Shown here in pieces: positions 7,818 through 14,902 of a stretch of 38,744 nt of DNA. Location of the stretch: NCBI RefSeq assembly GCF_938018035.1, contig NZ_CALIJF010000150.1:1-38744 (forward strand), read 5' to 3'. The first letter of the stretch is position 1, and the number at the start of each line of letters is the position of its first letter. The position numbers and the translations under genes are program-made. The notes beneath the pieces are model-generated. The model saw only the letters and a program-made list of their open reading frames with translations, was not told the origin of the DNA and did not search any database. Source of the stretch: an uncultured Campylobacter sp. Lineage in GTDB: Bacteria > Campylobacterota > Campylobacteria > Campylobacterales > Campylobacteraceae.

Positions 7818-8923
7818 AGATGGATTTTGACGCGCTTAAAAAGCGTAACGCAATGGCTCTGCACGATCTAAAAGAGCAAGGCAAACACGTAGTTGGAATG
7901 TTTTGCACCTATTCGCCGAAGGAGCTTATTTACGCCGCGGGCGCCGTGCCGGTTGGGCTTTGCGCCTATGACGAAAGCCCGATAGATGCCGCTCATGCCG
8001 AGCTTCCGCGCAATCTTTGCCCGCTAATTAAAGCAAGCTACGGCTACGCGGTTACGAAAAAATGCCCCTATATGAACGCTAGCGATCTCGTCATAGGTGA
8101 AACGACCTGCGACGGCAAGAAAAAGATGTATGAGCTGCTTGCAAAGCATAAGGACGTCCACGTACTGCAACTGCCGAATATGACTGGCGGCAAGAGTTTG
8201 GAGCTTTTTACCGATGAGCTTAGGAAATTTCGCAAAGTTTTGGAGCAAAAATTTAATACGAAAATCACGGATGAAGCGCTACTTGATGCGGTGCAAATTT
8301 ACAACGAAGAGCGCGATGTGATGTTGGAGCTTTTAGAGCTTGGCAAACTAAATCCGATGCCGGTAGCGGGCAGCGAAATTCATCAAATTTCATTTGCGAG
8401 CGACTTCATATACGACAAGCAGGAGAAGCTTAAAATGATACGCGCCTACATAGCCGCCGCAAAGGAGATGACCCCGCCGAAAACTCGCAAAAAGCGGATC
8501 ATCATCACAGGCTGTCCAAGCGGAGGCGTGTATGAAAAGGTTATCAAGCAGATAGAGGAGCTGGGCGCGGACGTAGTGGCATTTGAAAACTGCTCCGGCA
8601 CCAAAGGCTATCAAAACCAAGTGCAAACGAAGGGCGATCTGGTAACAAATATCGCCGAGCGCTATCTCAAAATCCCCTGTTCGGTGATGTATCAAAACGA
8701 CGCACGCTCGGATATTATCAAGGAATTTATCCATGAGTATCAAGCGCACGGCGTCATCGACGTCGTGCTAAGCGGCTGCCACACCTACGCGATCGAGACG
8801 AACAAGATCAAAGAAGCCAGCCGTGAAGCTGGAGCAAACTATATGTCGCTGGAGACTGATTATTCAAAACAAGACGTCGGGCAAATTCGCACGCGCTTGG
8901 AAGCGTTTATCGAGCTACTTTAG
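7814..8923 (+). CDS. 2-hydroxyacyl-CoA dehydratase-family protein, single-subunit double-cubane (YjiM/DCCP) type
   Basis: 369 residues of the HgdB/FldC/YjiM superfamily. True acyl-CoA dehydratases are heterodimers from two adjacent genes; only one such subunit gene is present here beside the activator. That is the arrangement of E. coli yjiM-yjiL and of the double-cubane cluster protein of Carboxydothermus, whose [8Fe-9S] site reduces small molecules with ATP. Nine cysteines lie at 31, 50, 69, 84, 99, 234, 260, 289 and 322; those in FCTYSP, LPRNLCP, GETTCDG and LSGCHTY fall in conserved family blocks. AAGGAGACGAG precedes the ATG. The substrate is unknown. The family call is firm and the double-cubane reading is inference from gene organisation. 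Confidence 0.88.
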   Translation: MKMDFDALKKRNAMALHDLKEQGKHVVGMFCTYSPKELIYAAGAVPVGLCAYDESPIDAAHAELPRNLCPLIKASYGYAVTKKCPYMNASDLVIGETTCDGKKKMYELLAKHKDVHVLQLPNMTGGKSLELFTDELRKFRKVLEQKFNTKITDEALLDAVQIYNEERDVMLELLELGKLNPMPVAGSEIHQISFASDFIYDKQEKLKMIRAYIAAAKEMTPPKTRKKRIIITGCPSGGVYEKVIKQIEELGADVVAFENCSGTKGYQNQVQTKGDLVTNIAERYLKIPCSVMYQNDARSDIIKEFIHEYQAHGVIDVVLSGCHTYAIETNKIKEASREAGANYMSLETDYSKQDVGQIRTRLEAFIELL

Positions 8924-8995
8924 CGAGTCTTACTTGAAATTTTGAAATGAAGAATTTTCTAAATTTAAAAACAAACCAAAGAAAGGAGAGGTTGT

Positions 8996-9853
8996 ATGAA
9001 ATTTAAGGAGATAGACGAATCTCGTCGCGGCTTTTTAAAAGGAGCTTTAGCGGCAGCCGCCATCGCCGGACCGGAAGCAATGCTCGCTGGCTATACGCCA
9101 TTTAAGCCCGATTCGCTGCAGGTTTGGTCGTGCGGAGGACTGTCCGAAGCATTTAACGAGCTAAACGCCATTTATGAGTCAAGGACGGGACATAATATCC
9201 AATACACCGGCGCCTTTGCGGGTGCGCTCGGAAAGTCGCTACTGGCCTTGCAGGGCAAGACGGAGGTTTTCGGCGCTCGCGTTTTGGAGCTGTCTCAAAA
9301 ACTGCGTAAGGCTGGCCTTAGCCTCCGCTTTAGACCGCTATGTTTTACCGACTACGTTTTAGTAGTGCCAAAGGGCAATCCTGCGGGCGTTCGCGATCTA
9401 AAGGATTTGGCAGAGCCCGGCGTGCGGGTGATGCTGCCGCTAAGAGCTTCACCTCCTGGTAGCGGACCGGTAAAGGGAATTTTGAAAAATTCAGGTCTTA
9501 CAGGGCCCGTTATGAAAAATATGGTCGCCAACGGCTCATGCGTCATCCAGATGATGTGCGATCTGGTAGAGGGCAAGGGTGATGCGTCCATCATCGAAAA
9601 GCGCCTAACGACGCACGATAGGTTTAAAGACAAAATCGAATATATGCCTATCGACGAAAAGCTCATCCCGCCCGGTCCGCTTACATTTACGCTAAATATC
9701 ATGAAATACGTAAAAGACGAGAAGCTTGCCGATGACTTTGCGGACTTCGTCTGCTCGGACGGGCAGGAAATTTTCGAGCGGCACGGCTTTACCTCCATCC
9801 ATTCGGCACGCGGGCTTGAACTCATAGAAAGGTTTGGTGTAAAAGATGTTTAG
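8996..9853 (+). CDS. Tat-exported ModA-like substrate-binding protein
   Basis: 285 residues with a textbook twin-arginine signal, ESRRGFLKG at residues 8-16 followed by an alanine-rich hydrophobic stretch. The mature part resembles periplasmic molybdate/oxyanion-binding proteins: it opens LQVWSCGGLSEAFNELNAIY, has DYVLVVPKGNP at about 119-129, and ends with ADFVCSDGQEIFERHGF. No permease or ATPase gene accompanies it. Five cysteines lie in the mature part (WSCGG, PLCF, GSCVIQMMC, FVCSDG), unusual for such proteins. Tat export implies folding, perhaps with a cofactor, before secretion. AAGGAGAGG provides the ribosome binding site, and the end overlaps the next gene by eight bases. The ligand is unknown. 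Confidence 0.85.
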   Translation: MKFKEIDESRRGFLKGALAAAAIAGPEAMLAGYTPFKPDSLQVWSCGGLSEAFNELNAIYESRTGHNIQYTGAFAGALGKSLLALQGKTEVFGARVLELSQKLRKAGLSLRFRPLCFTDYVLVVPKGNPAGVRDLKDLAEPGVRVMLPLRASPPGSGPVKGILKNSGLTGPVMKNMVANGSCVIQMMCDLVEGKGDASIIEKRLTTHDRFKDKIEYMPIDEKLIPPGPLTFTLNIMKYVKDEKLADDFADFVCSDGQEIFERHGFTSIHSARGLELIERFGVKDV

Positions 9854-10622
9854 TATCGTAAATATGGCAAAGATGAAAAAAGTCTCTAGGCTAACTAAAA
9901 TTCGTCGATTGGTGCAGCTGATTTTTATCGGCGCGATCGGGCAATGGGCGTATTACGGAATTTTTAGATGCCCTTTTATCGTGCCTTTCGTAAACTGCCA
10001 ATCCTGTCCGATCGTTACGTGCTGGGGGCGGATCGCGACCGTGTTTTTCGGCTTTTGGCTGTTTATACCCGTGCTGGTTATTTTCCTTGGGCGCGCGTTT
10101 TGCGGCTGGCTTTGCCCGGGCGGATTCGTAAATCAAATGCTGGGCAAATTTGCCGCTTTTAAGCTCAAGCTAAAAAATAACAGGAAGCTACGATATGCGC
10201 AAATAGGCATGGTTCTAGCCTTTTTGCTTAGCGCGGGCGTGTATTTTATCTACGGCAATCCTCGCGTCATGATCCCTATCCGCACCAGCGACGAGTACTT
10301 AAACGCCGTTATCATGTCCTTTAAATTTTCCGACTGGTACTGGGCGGTTCGCACTGCCGTCGTCGTGGCCCTCATCGCCGCGTCCTTGATCGTCGCAAAT
10401 TTATGGTGCCGCTTCGCCTGTCCTAGCGGCGGCATAATGGAGCTGTTGCGTAAAATTTCAATATTTCGCGTTTATAAAACGAGCGCCTGCGATAACTGCA
10501 ACGCTTGTTTGCGCAAATGCGAAATGGGCACGAGACCGGACGAGATGAACTGCACGAACTGCGGCGATTGTATGGACGTTTGCCACGCAGACGCCATCAA
10601 ATTCGGAAGGAAAAAAGATTGA
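9846..10622 (+). CDS. NapH/YccM-like membrane-bound [4Fe-4S] electron-transfer protein
   Basis: 258 residues with about four to five transmembrane helices (for example near residues 19-37, 60-82, 116-135 and 165-190) and Fe-S motifs of the NapH/NosR/CcoG group. There are two CxxxCP motifs, CGWLCPGG and CRFACPSGG, at helix ends. A C-terminal ferredoxin domain follows with CDNCNACLRKC and CTNCGDCMDVC, enough for two [4Fe-4S] clusters. An extra cysteine group, NCQSCPIVTC, sits near residue 50. Such proteins pass electrons between the quinone pool or cytoplasm and partners across the membrane. It overlaps the binding-protein gene upstream and, by one base, the NifB-like gene downstream, so all three should be made together. 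Confidence 0.9.
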   Translation: MFSIVNMAKMKKVSRLTKIRRLVQLIFIGAIGQWAYYGIFRCPFIVPFVNCQSCPIVTCWGRIATVFFGFWLFIPVLVIFLGRAFCGWLCPGGFVNQMLGKFAAFKLKLKNNRKLRYAQIGMVLAFLLSAGVYFIYGNPRVMIPIRTSDEYLNAVIMSFKFSDWYWAVRTAVVVALIAASLIVANLWCRFACPSGGIMELLRKISIFRVYKTSACDNCNACLRKCEMGTRPDEMNCTNCGDCMDVCHADAIKFGRKKD

Positions 10623-11449
10623 TGAATTTTTTCGCCAAACCCTCTTTCGACAACCACCCCTGCTTTAGCAAAAAGGCGTCCGCCGCCTACGGGCGCGTGC
10701 ACCTTCCCGTAGCGCCACATTGCAATATCCAATGCAATTTTTGCAACCGCATCTACGACTGCGCCAACGAAAATCGCCCCGGCGTAACGGGGAGAGTGCA
10801 AAGCCCAGATGAGGCCGTGGAATACGTGGAAAATCTATTTAAATTTAGACAAGATATCTCTGTCATCGGTATCGCAGGGCCCGGGGATCCTATGTGCGAT
10901 GCCGACAAGACCCTAGCGACTTTTGAAAAATGCAAAGCCCGCTTCCCTCACGCCCTACTTTGCCTATCCACAAACGGCCTATCCCTGCCCGAGCACGTGG
11001 ATGATATCGTGCGGATCGGCGTGAGCCACGTGACGGTGACCGTTAATGCCGTAACGCCGGGCGTAGGCGGCAAAATTTATGCGTGGGTACGCCACAAAAA
11101 CAAAATTTACCACGGCGAAGAGGGCGCTAAAATTCTTGCGGAGCGCCAAGAGGAAGGAATTCGCAAGCTAAAAGAAGCCCGTATGATCGTAAAGATCAAT
11201 ACGGTCGTAATCCCCGGCGTCAATATGGATCACGTCCCACGTATCGCCAAAAAAGCCAAAGAGTGGCAAGCCGATATCATGAACTGCATGGCGATGATCC
11301 CCGTGCATGACACCCCTTTTGCAAATATCAAATCGCCCTCGAATGAAGAAATTCGCAGCATGCGAAAGCTGATCGGCAGCTCCATTCATCAAATGACTCA
11401 CTGCAGCAGATGCCGCGCCGACGCATGCGGCAAGCTTTGCGAGAAATGA
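10622..11449 (+). CDS. NifB-type radical SAM protein (stand-alone, no NifX domain)
   Basis: 275 residues, the size of the compact NifB proteins of archaea. NifB fuses two [4Fe-4S] units and inserts carbide to make the 8Fe core of nitrogenase cofactors. Every NifB landmark I know is here: HPCF (His12, Cys14), the radical SAM cysteines 34, 38 and 41 in CNIQCNFCNRIYDC plus Cys47, ENRPGV, GIAGPGDP at 83-90, CLSTNGL, VTVTVNAV, KIYAWVR, and C-terminal HCSRCRADACG (Cys261, Cys264). No nif structural genes occur in the window. The start is ATG at 10622, overlapping the preceding TGA by one base, with AAGGA upstream. It is the last gene of the operon. The family call is firm; its product and client protein are unknown. 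Confidence 0.92.
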   Translation: MNFFAKPSFDNHPCFSKKASAAYGRVHLPVAPHCNIQCNFCNRIYDCANENRPGVTGRVQSPDEAVEYVENLFKFRQDISVIGIAGPGDPMCDADKTLATFEKCKARFPHALLCLSTNGLSLPEHVDDIVRIGVSHVTVTVNAVTPGVGGKIYAWVRHKNKIYHGEEGAKILAERQEEGIRKLKEARMIVKINTVVIPGVNMDHVPRIAKKAKEWQADIMNCMAMIPVHDTPFANIKSPSNEEIRSMRKLIGSSIHQMTHCSRCRADACGKLCEK

Positions 11450-11450
11450 A

Positions 11451-11473
11451 GACCTGCTTTTAGCGGGTCTTTT
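11451..11473 (+). terminator. Rho-independent terminator of the NifB-like operon
   Basis: GACCTGC, loop TTTTA, GCGGGTC and then TTTT: a 7-base stem with one G-T pair, beginning two bases after the stop codon. It closes the 7041-11449 operon and separates it from the fcc genes. Confidence 0.75.
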
Positions 11474-11653
11474 ATCCGGCGCAGGATACACGCTCTCATA
11501 GCGCACAAAATTTTATGTAGAGATTTAAATTTAAAATTTGTCTAAATTTAGAGCTAGTAAGCAACCGATAAGCGGCTTTTTAGCGGCGGCGGTTTTTTAA
11601 AATTTAAAAAACGATTTTTCAATAATATTATTTTGCTTTTATTTAACTTTGGG

Positions 11654-11659
11654 TATAAT
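11654..11659 (+). promoter_or_regulatory. -10 box of the fccA promoter
   Basis: TTTGGGTATAATTCTCCC contains a perfect TATAAT 56 bases before the fccA ATG, inside an A+T-rich stretch. A TTGCTT at 11633-11638 is a possible, poorly spaced -35. Confidence 0.6.
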
Positions 11660-11685
11660 TCTCCCAAAATTAGGCATCTGAAAAA

Positions 11686-11698
11686 ACCGTATAACGGT
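11686..11698. promoter_or_regulatory. Palindrome ACCGT-ATA-ACGGT in the fccA leader
   Basis: An exact 5+3+5 inverted repeat lies between the -10 box and the ribosome binding site of fccA. Its position downstream of the transcription start fits a repressor operator, or a small RNA stem in the leader. No known regulator is assigned. Confidence 0.35.
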
Positions 11699-11715
11699 AA
11701 AATAAAGGAGACATC

Positions 11716-13266
11716 ATGGAAAACGTTTCAAGACGTGATCTGCTCAAAATGAGCCTAGTTGGCGCGGGTGCTTTAGCGCTCGGCTCCGTAAACGCAAATG
11801 CTGCGGTTAACGCTAAAGACGTCAAATTTGACGAAGAGTGGGACGTAGTCATCGTGGGCTCTGGTTTTGCAGGACTAGCAGCCGGTATCACCGCAGCCGA
11901 AAAGGGCAATAAAGTCCTAATCCTAGAAAAGATGGGACGCGTAGGCGGTAACTCCGTAATTAACGGCGGCATATTCGCCGTTCCAAACAGCGACAAACAA
12001 AAAGCAGAAGGCATCAAAGATAGCAACGAGCTATTTATCAAAGACTGCCTAAAAGCCGGCCGCGGCCTAAACCACGTAGATCTAATCGACACCATCGCTA
12101 CTCGCGCGCAAGACGCATATAAACTAACTCTAAAATGCGGCGCTAAATACATAGATAAAGTTACTCACGCAGGCGGACACAGCGTACCTAGATCGCTTCA
12201 GACCGCTAACGGCTCGGGCTCAGGTATCGTTCAGCCGATGGTAGAATACTTTAAAAATCTACAAGGCTGCGAGCTAAGACAAAGAGCTAAATTTGACGAG
12301 TTCGTACTCGGCGAAGACGGCGGCGTAGACGGAGTGATCATCAGAGAGGATTATAAATTTGATCCAAAGAGCCAAAAAGACGACGCCGAAAACACTACCG
12401 GAACTAAAAAAACTATAAAAGCTAAAAAAGGCGTAGTACTAGCTGCAGGAGGATTTTGCCGCGACGTATTCTTTAGACAAGTCCAAGATCCATCTATCTT
12501 GCCTACTACGGATAGCACCAACCATCCGGGAGCAACCGCAGGCGCTATGAAAGAGGCATTTAGAATCGGCGCAACTCCAGTGCAGCTAAGCTGGATACAA
12601 TTCGGCCCATGGGCATGCCCTGATGAAAAAGGCTTTGGCGTAGGCTCTATGTTTAACGTAAACGGAAGCTTCCGCTACGGTATCTCAGTCGATCCAAGAA
12701 CCGGCAAACGCTATATGAACGAACTAGCGGACCGCCGCACCCGCTCTCAAGCTATGTTTAAAGTAATCGACGCAAAAGCCGATATCTATCCGATCAACTT
12801 CTGCGATAGCGATGGCGTAAAAAATATGGTCATACCTGAGCACTACACCAAACCGCTAGAATCAGGCGTACTAAAGAAATTTGAAACTCTAGACGAACTA
12901 GCCGCAGCTTATAAAATCCCTGCCGCAGAGCTAAAAAAGACCGTCGAGCGATATAATAGCTTCGTTAAATCAGGCAAAGACGAAGACTTTGGCAAACCTA
13001 TGGATAAAACCACTACAAACGGCGTAGATATCTCTAAACCGCCTTTCTACGCTATGCGCGGTACGCCAAAACTCCACCACACCATGGGCGGTATCGATAT
13101 CAATACCAAAGCTCAGGTTATATCTCTACAAACAGAGATGCCGATCCCAAGACTATTTGCCGCAGGTGAGATCACAGGCGGCGTACACGGAGCTAGCCGT
13201 TTAGGTAGCGTGGCGATAGCTGACTGCTTAACGTTTGGTATGATAGCCGGAGAGAATATAGGCTAA
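11716..13266 (+). CDS. fccA: Periplasmic FAD-dependent flavin reductase of the flavocytochrome c / urocanate reductase group
   Basis: 516 residues: Tat signal SRRDLLKMS at 5-13, then an FAD-binding fold (DVVIVGSGFAGLAAG from residue 43, GGNSVINGG at 78-86) and a fumarate-reductase-type capping domain. There is no haem domain; electrons should come from the separate cytochromes encoded downstream. Catalytic positions of Shewanella fumarate reductase seem kept for the proton-donor Arg (about Arg340 in NELADRRTR), the His in LHHTMGG (454/455) and the Arg in GASRLG (495). The fumarate-carboxylate His of the usual IQAHPT stretch is replaced: here it reads IQFGPWACPDE. The acceptor is therefore probably another unsaturated acid. 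AAAGGAG precedes the ATG. Leucine is coded heavily by CTA, unlike many neighbours. Confidence 0.88.
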   Translation: MENVSRRDLLKMSLVGAGALALGSVNANAAVNAKDVKFDEEWDVVIVGSGFAGLAAGITAAEKGNKVLILEKMGRVGGNSVINGGIFAVPNSDKQKAEGIKDSNELFIKDCLKAGRGLNHVDLIDTIATRAQDAYKLTLKCGAKYIDKVTHAGGHSVPRSLQTANGSGSGIVQPMVEYFKNLQGCELRQRAKFDEFVLGEDGGVDGVIIREDYKFDPKSQKDDAENTTGTKKTIKAKKGVVLAAGGFCRDVFFRQVQDPSILPTTDSTNHPGATAGAMKEAFRIGATPVQLSWIQFGPWACPDEKGFGVGSMFNVNGSFRYGISVDPRTGKRYMNELADRRTRSQAMFKVIDAKADIYPINFCDSDGVKNMVIPEHYTKPLESGVLKKFETLDELAAAYKIPAAELKKTVERYNSFVKSGKDEDFGKPMDKTTTNGVDISKPPFYAMRGTPKLHHTMGGIDINTKAQVISLQTEMPIPRLFAAGEITGGVHGASRLGSVAIADCLTFGMIAGENIG

Positions 13267-13272
13267 TTTGCG

Positions 13273-13292
13273 GCGTCTTTCGGACGCTTTTT
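13273..13292 (+). terminator. Terminator after fccA
   Basis: GCGTC, loop TTTCG, GACGC and TTTTT, starting seven bases after the fccA stop. It sits inside the presumed fcc operon, so it probably sets a high ratio of reductase to cytochrome transcripts. Confidence 0.65.
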
Positions 13293-13308
13293 GCGGAGCT
13301 TGCTAAAA

Positions 13309-13351
13309 TTTTGCTTAGCAGACTATTTTGTCTAGCCTGCGCAAAATTTTA
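13309..13351 (+). repeat. Inverted repeat between fccA and fccB
   Basis: GCTAAAATTTTGC and GCAAAATTTTAGC are exact 13-base inverted arms around a partly self-complementary centre (AGCAGAC...GTCT). The RNA would fold into a long stem immediately after the fccA terminator. It may stabilise the fccA 3' end. Confidence 0.45.
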
Positions 13352-13453
13352 GCCACGCAACCTCAAAAATCGCCTCGAAATACTTGCAAATCTTATTTTG
13401 TATCGCAGGTCAAATTTAAGATTAAATTTGAAAATTCGGTCTGCGATACTTTT
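13331..13453 (+). repeat. Dispersed intergenic repeat, copy 1
   Basis: This stretch, from TCTAGCCTGCGCAAAATTTT to a stem GTATCGCAG (13400-13408) ... CTGCGATAC (13441-13449) plus TTTT, recurs at 17778-17879. In the core around CCTCGAAATACTTGCAAAT only about three of 38 bases differ. The final stem followed by T's can act as a terminator. The second copy keeps the stem through a G-U pair. This copy lies between fccA and fccB. Confidence 0.6.
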
Positions 13454-13511
13454 AAATTTGAAGCCGAATTTGCAGTTAAATTTGTAAATTTGACATCCGA
13501 AAGGAATTCGC

Positions 13512-13952
13512 ATGAAACATAAAGCGTTTCTCGCCTTGTGCGCATCTATGCTACTATGCTCTTTTGCATTTAGTGCAGAAGCCTTAGGCGCAAAGATAAC
13601 GTCTTTAGTCGATCTTAACGTCACCGATGAACTGCGAGCCAAACACCCGCTAAAGCCTCATCATGAAAAGCTAAGCTTCACCTGTCTTGATTGTCACGAA
13701 GGACAAGGAAACGACGCTAGTAAATTTAAATCTATCGGCGATAAAGGCTGTTTATCCTGTCACGGCGACAAGAAAAAGATAGCTAAAAGACTAGAATACA
13801 TGGATCTGCTAAAAGCAAATCCCCACAACTCGGTTCACGACGGCCCTACGCTATACTGCGACGAGTGCCACAACGAGCATAAAAAATCAACCAATATGTG
13901 CACGGAGTGCCACGAACACGAAGTTCCGCAATGGATGGGGGTAACGCCATGA
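13512..13952 (+). CDS. fccB: Periplasmic tetrahaem cytochrome c (FccB-like)
   Basis: 146 residues: a Sec signal peptide (residues 1 to about 21, ending AFSA) and four haem-binding motifs, CLDCH at 58-62, CLSCH at 80-84, CDECH at 116-120 and CTECH at 130-134. This matches the tetrahaem domain that is fused to the flavoprotein in Shewanella fumarate reductase and is a separate subunit in the Wolinella fccABC system. It should carry electrons from the membrane quinol dehydrogenase encoded next to the flavin reductase. The start has AAAGGAATTCGC upstream. Its TGA overlaps the ATG of the following gene. Confidence 0.93.
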   Translation: MKHKAFLALCASMLLCSFAFSAEALGAKITSLVDLNVTDELRAKHPLKPHHEKLSFTCLDCHEGQGNDASKFKSIGDKGCLSCHGDKKKIAKRLEYMDLLKANPHNSVHDGPTLYCDECHNEHKKSTNMCTECHEHEVPQWMGVTP

Positions 13953-14620
13953 AAATTTCAAAGAAAGTACTAGCGCTTATTATATTGGTAAGCGGCATTA
14001 TAGGGTTTTTGGTCGTACTGCCCGTACATTACACCCTAGAAGAAACTAGCGGAGAGAAGTTTTGCGTAGTATGCCACGAGATGGATCCTATGGTTATAGC
14101 TTATAGTAACGACGTACATAGCGGCAAAGGCAAAAGCGGAGTAAGGGCTAAATGCGTAGACTGCCACATACCTCACGACAACCTAGCCAAATACGTCCTA
14201 GTTAAAGCCAAAAACGGACTAATGGAGGGATATATTCATTTCTTCAAAGACCCCGAGGCTATAGACTGGCATAAAAATAGAGAGAAAAGAGAGCACTTCG
14301 TATTTGATAACGGTTGCGTTAGCTGCCATACGAATTTGGTAGATAATAAACTAACAAGCCCGCAAGCTCAAAAGATGCATGCTCACTATCAAAGCTTGCT
14401 AAATACGGGTAAGCAACTAACCTGCGCTAGCTGTCACGCCGAGGTAGGCCACAGCGGGCTAAACAATATGCTAAACTACTGGAAGCCTGAATACAAAATC
14501 TACGAAAAGAAAGCTGCAATCAAAAAAGAAGAGATAAAAAAGGCTTATTTCGGGGAGGATTATGTGGGGCCGAAAGAGGTGAAGACTGAAGATAAAGAAG
14601 GCAATGCCACCAAAAAGTAG
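13949..14620 (+). CDS. fccC: NapC/NrfH-type tetrahaem membrane quinol dehydrogenase (FccC-like)
   Basis: 223 residues: one N-terminal membrane anchor (about 7-25, VLALIILVSGIIGFLVVL) and four haem sites, CVVCH at 39-43, CVDCH at 69-73, CVSCH at 123-127 and CASCH at 159-163. Proteins of this family oxidise menaquinol and reduce periplasmic partners. The first haem is followed by EMDPM, giving the close Met ligand seen in NrfH. An in-frame ATG at 13898 exists inside fccB, but the ATG at 13949 directly precedes the signal anchor and overlaps the fccB stop, so it is preferred. The lysine-rich tail of about 45 residues is unusual. Confidence 0.92.
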   Translation: MKISKKVLALIILVSGIIGFLVVLPVHYTLEETSGEKFCVVCHEMDPMVIAYSNDVHSGKGKSGVRAKCVDCHIPHDNLAKYVLVKAKNGLMEGYIHFFKDPEAIDWHKNREKREHFVFDNGCVSCHTNLVDNKLTSPQAQKMHAHYQSLLNTGKQLTCASCHAEVGHSGLNNMLNYWKPEYKIYEKKAAIKKEEIKKAYFGEDYVGPKEVKTEDKEGNATKK

Positions 14621-14626
14621 GCTAAA

Positions 14627-14692
14627 ATGAAGAAAATTTTGCTCGTTAGCGACGACGTGGAGATACAACTAAGTCTCAACGCCGCGCTTTAG
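14627..14692 (+). pseudogene. Possible response-regulator stub
   Basis: A 21-codon frame beginning MKKILLVSDDVEIQ, exactly how a receiver domain starts (first strand followed by the acidic pair), then ends at TAG. It starts six bases after the fccC stop. In another frame downstream (about 14691-14860) runs an open stretch with protein-like content (SETDYLYALLELLENKF), which could be the tail of the same decayed gene after frameshift and deletion. Too short for certainty. Confidence 0.4.
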
Positions 14693-14733
14693 CAAGGATC
14701 CGGTAAATTTTAAATCAGTAAAATTTCGCGCGA

Positions 14734-14756
14734 TAACGGGAGTTTATCTCCCGTTA
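14734..14756 (+). terminator. Hairpin after the fcc genes
   Basis: TAACGGGAG, loop TTTAT, CTCCCGTTA: a perfect 9-base stem about 115 bases after fccC. No T-run follows, so termination would be inefficient or factor-assisted. Confidence 0.45.
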
Positions 14757-14873
14757 CGATCTTCGGAAACAGACTATCTCTACGCTTTATTAGAATTACT
14801 CGAGAATAAATTTAAACCAAAAGCTCGCATCTACTCAGCTCAAAACATAAAATTTAAAATAAGCCGTTTTCGA

Positions 14874-14879
14874 TATAAT
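14874..14879 (+). promoter_or_regulatory. -10 box of the proB promoter
   Basis: TTTTCGATATAATTTTC contains TATAAT 23 bases before the proB ATG, with GGAGCGGAA as ribosome binding site between them. Confidence 0.6.
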
Positions 14880-14902
14880 TTTCAAAAATTTCGGAGCGGA
14901 AA

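Noticed and set aside
7041..11449. A hidden nitrogenase locus
   Set aside because: I looked for NifH, NifD/K or NifE/N signatures on both strands around the NifB-type gene and found none. The ATPase activator is of the BcrA/BadF family, not NifH.
11716..13266. Calling the flavoprotein a fumarate reductase
   Set aside because: The His of the fumarate-binding loop is replaced by Gly and the following loop differs, so the fumarate assignment is not supported.
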